Shown piece by piece: positions 14,384 to 17,294 of a stretch of 17,294 nt of DNA; the stretch's first letter is position 1; each line of letters begins with the position of its first letter. Both the position numbers and the translations under genes were made by a program. Origin of the DNA: Peptococcaceae bacterium (GTDB lineage Bacteria > Bacillota > Peptococcia > DRI-13 > UBA5745); NCBI GenBank assembly GCA_031264885.1, contig JAISDM010000241.1:1-17294 (forward strand). Reading direction: 5' to 3'. The notes beneath the pieces are model-generated. The model saw only the letters and a list, made by a program, of their open reading frames with translations, searched no databases and was not told the DNA's origin.

Positions 14384-15503
14384 ATCCAATGCCTCCAGTA
14401 CCAATATCCGTGTCCGTGTCAAAATCCGTATCCGTATCCGCGGCGTTAACGGCGCCTTCCGGTCCGGGCGCCTCAACCGCCTCAGTCGCCTCCAGCGCCG
14501 CAAGCGCCTCAGGCGTCTCGGCCATCCCGGGCGTATCGGCCCCCGCAAGCTTGTCCAAATCGATGATATCGGCAAACAAATTGAACCGGCGGCTTTCGAT
14601 CTCGTTTTGGACGCGCATCCAGAGCGCCTGGTAAGATTTGAGCCCGGCGGACTCGTTATCCGCCAGTTCCCGGTCGAAGGCAAATACAAACATAATATGG
14701 CTGAGGGTATCGATCTCATCGATCAGTTCCCGGATGCTTTCGTAGGCGTCTTCCCGCCGCATCTTGGTATACCGGATCTCTTCCAGGAACGAGCCGCCCG
14801 TCAGAATTTCCAAATCATCGATGCCAACGACCAATCCGGTATAACCGGCGATCCGAAGGATTTCCACCAGGGAACGGAGCATATGCCGCGCGTTGTGCCT
14901 GGTGATTTTGGACGACAGCCCCAGTTTGCGCAGCGTCGGTAAGCGCACGCCTTTCTCACTTGTCAGCCAGGCCGTCAAAAGCGCCTGAGAAGAGGGTTCC
15001 AAAACAGGGTATCCTATGATCCCGCCGGTCATCAGCCCGGCGCAGACAGAGAAACTCTTGTCGATGCGGGGATTTTTGAAGAACATCTCATTCAATTGAG
15101 ACCGCAGTTCCCGCCGGGTGATGGGATCGAACAGTCCCTTGTCCGTCAGATAATCCGTGAAACTCATGTCCGCGGGGATCTCTTCCGGGGAATAGCCCAT
15201 TTCGGCGATGATTTTTTGAGCGCAGTTTCCCAGACAGGCAGTCAAATCCACGGCGTTCAAAATCGACGCGAATATCTCCTTGAAATCGTGGATCCAGGTG
15301 CTTTTCGCCGAAAGGGACGCGGTCTTGTAGCCGCGTTGAGCGGCTTCGGACAGGAATTGCCGCAGACAGCGGCTTTTGCCGGCGCCGAAATCCCCCGTGA
15401 TAAATTTGATTTTGCTGGCGCCGTGAGCGATGTAAGCGTCCAAATATTGCTCCAGCCAGAAACGCGCGACTATATCCGGCCCGCCGCCGGAATTCTCCCT
15501 CAT
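14376..15503 (-). CDS. DUF2791-like P-loop ATPase with repetitive acidic tail (second gene of operon)
   Basis: A 375-aa P-loop ATPase related to, but distinct from, the downstream protein. Walker A is GDFGAGKS (37-44) and Walker B is LVVGIDDLE (224-232). FVFAFDREL further on resembles a sensor strand. Most family members are somewhat longer. From about residue 322 the protein becomes low complexity: three-residue units of the ETP/EAL/EAT kind, then Asp-Thr repeats (DTDTDFDTDTDIG), ending GGIGYE. The ATG has GGGAGGA 6 bases upstream and lies 53 bases after the preceding stop. Two non-identical ATPases in one operon suggest a hetero-oligomer. Nucleic-acid remodelling or loading is a guess based on BREX-type relatives. 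Confidence 0.8.
   Translation of the reverse strand: MRENSGGGPDIVARFWLEQYLDAYIAHGASKIKFITGDFGAGKSRCLRQFLSEAAQRGYKTASLSAKSTWIHDFKEIFASILNAVDLTACLGNCAQKIIAEMGYSPEEIPADMSFTDYLTDKGLFDPITRRELRSQLNEMFFKNPRIDKSFSVCAGLMTGGIIGYPVLEPSSQALLTAWLTSEKGVRLPTLRKLGLSSKITRHNARHMLRSLVEILRIAGYTGLVVGIDDLEILTGGSFLEEIRYTKMRREDAYESIRELIDEIDTLSHIMFVFAFDRELADNESAGLKSYQALWMRVQNEIESRRFNLFADIIDLDKLAGADTPGMAETPEALAALEATEAVEAPGPEGAVNAADTDTDFDTDTDIGTGGIGYE
14401..14520 (-). repeat. Two adjacent in-frame short tandem repeat arrays
   Basis: Reading the minus strand, about six 9-base units (14467-14520) encode ETP-EAL-AAL-EAT-EAV-EAP. Nearby, 6-base GAY-ACN units (about 14401-14440) encode repeated Asp-Thr. All units are multiples of three, so copy-number change would lengthen or shorten the ATPase tail without a frameshift. 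The arrays end close to the overlapping start of the next gene. Confidence 0.7.
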
Positions 15504-15556
15504 GCTGATTCCTCCCTAAATATGTCGTCCGGGATCCTAACACGAGTATATCCCGC

Positions 15557-16339
15557 TTACTCGCGGTAAAAACGGATGGTGGCGAGGTAATGCTCGTTGC
15601 CGGCCATGTCCACGATGCGGATGGCCTTGGCGTTGTCCCGGCTGGGCCCGAACTGGAAGCGGCGGCCGTCGCCGGCTTCATTGGATTCCGCGGCGTACAG
15701 CCGGGCCAAGTCCAAGGCGTAAGCCTGCGTATTATATTCCCTGCGGAAGCGGCGCATGGGCGTCAGATATTTGTAGAGCGTGGCCAGATAGATATCGGCG
15801 TCGGCGGCGACCGTCTTCGATTTGGCCGCGTCCAGAAGGGCCAGATCGTATGCGGCTGCCAGCTCCGCCGCGTATTGTACCGGGTTGAAAGCGGCGGACA
15901 GCAGCTTGGCGCGCTGTTTCGCCAGATATGCCGTCAGCGCCCGGGGGCGCAGTCCGATGGCTTTGCGTCCGTTGATCTGCAGATCCGCGTTTGCGGCGTC
16001 GATTTTCAGCCGGTAGGGAAACACCTCATACGTCGTGCCTTCCCCCTGGATGTCAACGCCGTTCTCCCGGCACAACTCGATTAACTGCCGCGCAAAATCG
16101 CCTGATTCCAGGTAAGCCCTCATGTCGGCGGATTGGATGATACCCACCATGTCCGAGACAGCCCGGTGGTTCTCCGACGCGGCGGACTGGATGGCCGGTA
16201 AATCGCGGGACGCGGATTTAATATCCCCGTTCGCCATATTCCTTCGGATGCGCGTAAGCAGTTTTTGCTGAGACGATATCCGCTCTTTGAGCGCGTCGTC
16301 GGCCGCGGCGTACTCACCGTAAAAATCCTCATAATTCAT
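15557..16339 (-). CDS. Unrecognised 260-aa protein, first gene of the ATPase operon
   Basis: I do not recognise a domain. The protein is soluble, without signal peptide or membrane segment. Residues 1-75 are charged and helical (MNYEDFYGEYAAADDALKE onward), probably a coiled coil. A middle part (about 85-125) contains ENGVDIQGEGTTYEVFPYRLKID, strand-like. The C-terminal half is Arg/Lys- and Tyr-rich with helices, ending in strands IRIVDMAGNEHYLATIRFYRE, which suggests nucleic-acid or partner contact. The ATG at 16339 was chosen because GAGG lies 7 bases upstream and a consensus promoter ends some 50 bases further up. The frame is open to 16561, but that part is the leader and repeat. In comparable anti-phage modules this slot is often a TerB-like or adaptor protein; no TerB similarity was evident. 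Confidence 0.75.
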   Translation of the reverse strand: MNYEDFYGEYAAADDALKERISSQQKLLTRIRRNMANGDIKSASRDLPAIQSAASENHRAVSDMVGIIQSADMRAYLESGDFARQLIELCRENGVDIQGEGTTYEVFPYRLKIDAANADLQINGRKAIGLRPRALTAYLAKQRAKLLSAAFNPVQYAAELAAAYDLALLDAAKSKTVAADADIYLATLYKYLTPMRRFRREYNTQAYALDLARLYAAESNEAGDGRRFQFGPSRDNAKAIRIVDMAGNEHYLATIRFYRE

Positions 16340-16398
16340 AAAATGACCTCTTTTCAATAGACAAAGATTTTTATATACTGTGTTTGTGCGTTTGTCTG

Positions 16399-16428
16399 AT
16401 TTTATCCCATAAACACGTTTTTTGTCAA
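16399..16428 (-). promoter_or_regulatory. Consensus promoter of the ATPase operon
   Basis: On the minus strand TTGACA (16428-16423) and TAAAAT (16404-16399) are separated by 18 bases. Transcription would begin near 16392, giving a leader of about 52 bases before the 260-aa protein. The strong match predicts steady expression unless a repressor is present. Confidence 0.75.
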
Positions 16429-16431
16429 ATT

Positions 16432-16459
16432 TTGATTTAAAAAATCTGTGATTTGCAAT
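16432..16459 (+). promoter_or_regulatory. Weak promoter candidate for the helicase
   Basis: TTGATT (16432-16437) and TGCAAT (16454-16459) are 16 bases apart on the plus strand. The match is modest. It is the best candidate seen in the 212-base divergent gap for a transcript that would begin near 16466. Confidence 0.25.
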
Positions 16460-16467
16460 GTGGAAAA

Positions 16468-16489
16468 ATTCCCCTCCTGGGAGGGGAAT
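16468..16489. other. Strong hairpin in the divergent gap
   Basis: ATTCCCCTC (16468-16476) pairs with GAGGGGAAT (16481-16489) around a 4-base loop. On the minus strand it is followed by a T run (complement of 16464-16468), like an intrinsic terminator that would stop antisense transcription from the helicase side. On the plus strand it would fold near the 5' end of the helicase leader. Confidence 0.6.
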
Positions 16490-16510
16490 AAAAGACACGC
16501 CGTTCATGGC

Positions 16511-16537
16511 GCCGTAGGGGCGGCATTCTGCCGCCCG
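16511..16537 (+). repeat. Palindromic repeat copy G in the helicase leader
   Basis: CCGTAGGGG, then GGGCGGCA (16518-16525), loop TTC and TGCCGCCC (16529-16536). The GAGGG that serves as helicase ribosome binding site (16541-16545) begins only 4 bases after the hairpin, so the structure may influence translation. Confidence 0.8.
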
Positions 16538-16551
16538 GAAGAGGGTCAACA

Positions 16552-17294
16552 ATGGAATCATCTACACAGGATAAATACACGCTGCAAAATGTGACGCTGT
16601 ATCCGTGGCAGGAGGAATGCCTTAAACGGTGGGCCGGGCGCGGCTGCCGCGGCATTGTGGGCGTGGCCACCGGCGCGGGCAAAACGATGCTGGCTCTGGC
16701 GGCGGTCTGCCGTTTGGCCGCCCGGCTTGGGACGGGCGCCCTCAAGGTCAAAATCATCGTGCCCAAGGTTTTTTTGGCCGGGCAGTGGCGCGCCGACCTG
16801 ATGGATTTTTTGGGCCTGACCCGCGATGAAATCGGCCTGTTTTACGGCGAGCTCAAAGAGAACTCGGACAAGCCGTTTATGATCTACGTGCTGAATACCG
16901 CGCGGGTCTGCGTGGCCAGGCACATTGTGGAAGATGTGAAATCGGGGGCTTCGGTGCTGTTGATCTGTGATGAGTGTCACCATTTTGGCAGCCCCGAGAA
17001 CGCCCGTGTGTTTGATTTTTTGCCGCATATCCCGCCGGAGCGGTATTTCACCCTGGGACTGTCGGCGACGCCCCGGGGCGAGCGTTATGAGGAGGTCGTC
17101 GTTCCGGCGCTGGGACGGGAGTTTTACCAGTACGATCTCTCGGACACCGGGCGGGACCGCATCACCGCCGATTACACGGTTTTTAACATCGGAGTGGATT
17201 TTACGCCGGAGGAACATGAGGAATACGAAGAATTCTCGGATAAAATTTTCCGTTTAAAAATGAAATTGAAGAAGGTCTGTCCCTCTTTGAAGGA
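16552..17294 (+). CDS. DEAD/DEAH-box superfamily 2 helicase, 3' end outside window
   Basis: The frame is open from ATG 16552 to the window end (247 codons so far). SF2 motifs appear in order: an aromatic/Gln lead-in LYPWQEE (16-22), motif I ATGAGKT (39-45), motif Ia-like IIVPKVFLAGQW, motif II DECH (140-143) and motif III SATPR (171-175). This is the first RecA-like domain of a type I restriction/RAD3-like or Lhr/DEAH-type DNA translocase; the second RecA domain and any nuclease or DUF domain lie beyond the edge. GAGGG 6 bases upstream supports the start. It faces away from the ATPase operon and shares its intergenic region, suggesting one functional module. Duplex DNA or RNA unwinding powered by ATP is the expected activity. 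Confidence 0.9.
   Translation, partial: MESSTQDKYTLQNVTLYPWQEECLKRWAGRGCRGIVGVATGAGKTMLALAAVCRLAARLGTGALKVKIIVPKVFLAGQWRADLMDFLGLTRDEIGLFYGELKENSDKPFMIYVLNTARVCVARHIVEDVKSGASVLLICDECHHFGSPENARVFDFLPHIPPERYFTLGLSATPRGERYEEVVVPALGREFYQYDLSDTGRDRITADYTVFNIGVDFTPEEHEEYEEFSDKIFRLKMKLKKVCPSLK

Noticed and set aside
14384..14719. N-terminal extension of the third-gene ATPase
   Set aside because: The extension is Arg/Leu-rich sequence read out of frame through the low-complexity tail of the preceding gene; the ATG at 14383 has a proper ribosome binding site and matches the family start.
13187..17294. Complete BREX system
   Set aside because: No PglZ, methyltransferase, BrxA/BrxB or large BrxC is present in the window; only BrxD-like ATPases and a helicase are seen.

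Overview
The window reads as a chromosomal segment of a fairly GC-rich member of the Bacillota, most likely a Clostridia-type lineage. This is inferred from strong AGGAGG-type ribosome binding sites, an RbsB-type lipoprotein with a lipobox, an SH3/Amidase_3 cell-wall hydrolase, MntP and hairpin-plus-U terminators. No species can be named from the sequence alone.

Layout. (1) 1-209: a tRNA-Ser(CGA) with encoded CCA and a bidirectional terminator. (2) 238-10666: a carbohydrate locus built around a divergent promoter region at 7075-7472. Leftward from it run a sugar isomerase/epimerase-like TIM barrel, an RbsA-type ATPase, an RbsC-type permease, two Gfo/Idh/MocA dehydrogenases and another TIM-barrel protein. 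Rightward run an RbsB-type binding lipoprotein and a paralogue of the first TIM barrel. A LacI-family regulator closes the block on the minus strand. Together they look like an ABC importer for a sugar, polyol or glycoside, followed by NAD(P)-dependent oxidation and isomerisation. No kinase or aldolase is visible, so the chemistry resembles inositol- or 3-keto-sugar-type pathways, but the substrate cannot be read from the sequence. (3) 10881-13186: an exported N-acetylmuramoyl-L-alanine amidase and the manganese exporter MntP. (4) 13187-17294: a divergent module with an unrecognised 260-aa protein, two different P-loop ATPases resembling the DUF2791/BrxD family, and facing away from them a DEAD/DEAH helicase that runs off the window. 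This is the best candidate for an unusual system. It resembles the Shango and BREX anti-phage families in parts, but no TerB protein, PglZ or methyltransferase is visible here.

A directional palindromic repeat (core GGGCGGCAGAATGCCGCCC) occurs at about eight intergenic places. It forms tandem hairpins between the binding-protein and isomerase genes, the terminator after the amidase, and part of the helicase leader. A second palindrome family of the ATTCCGG...CCGGAAT type occupies the gaps around the distal dehydrogenase gene. Consensus-like promoters are visible for the leftward sugar operon, the binding-protein gene, the LacI-family gene and the ATPase operon.
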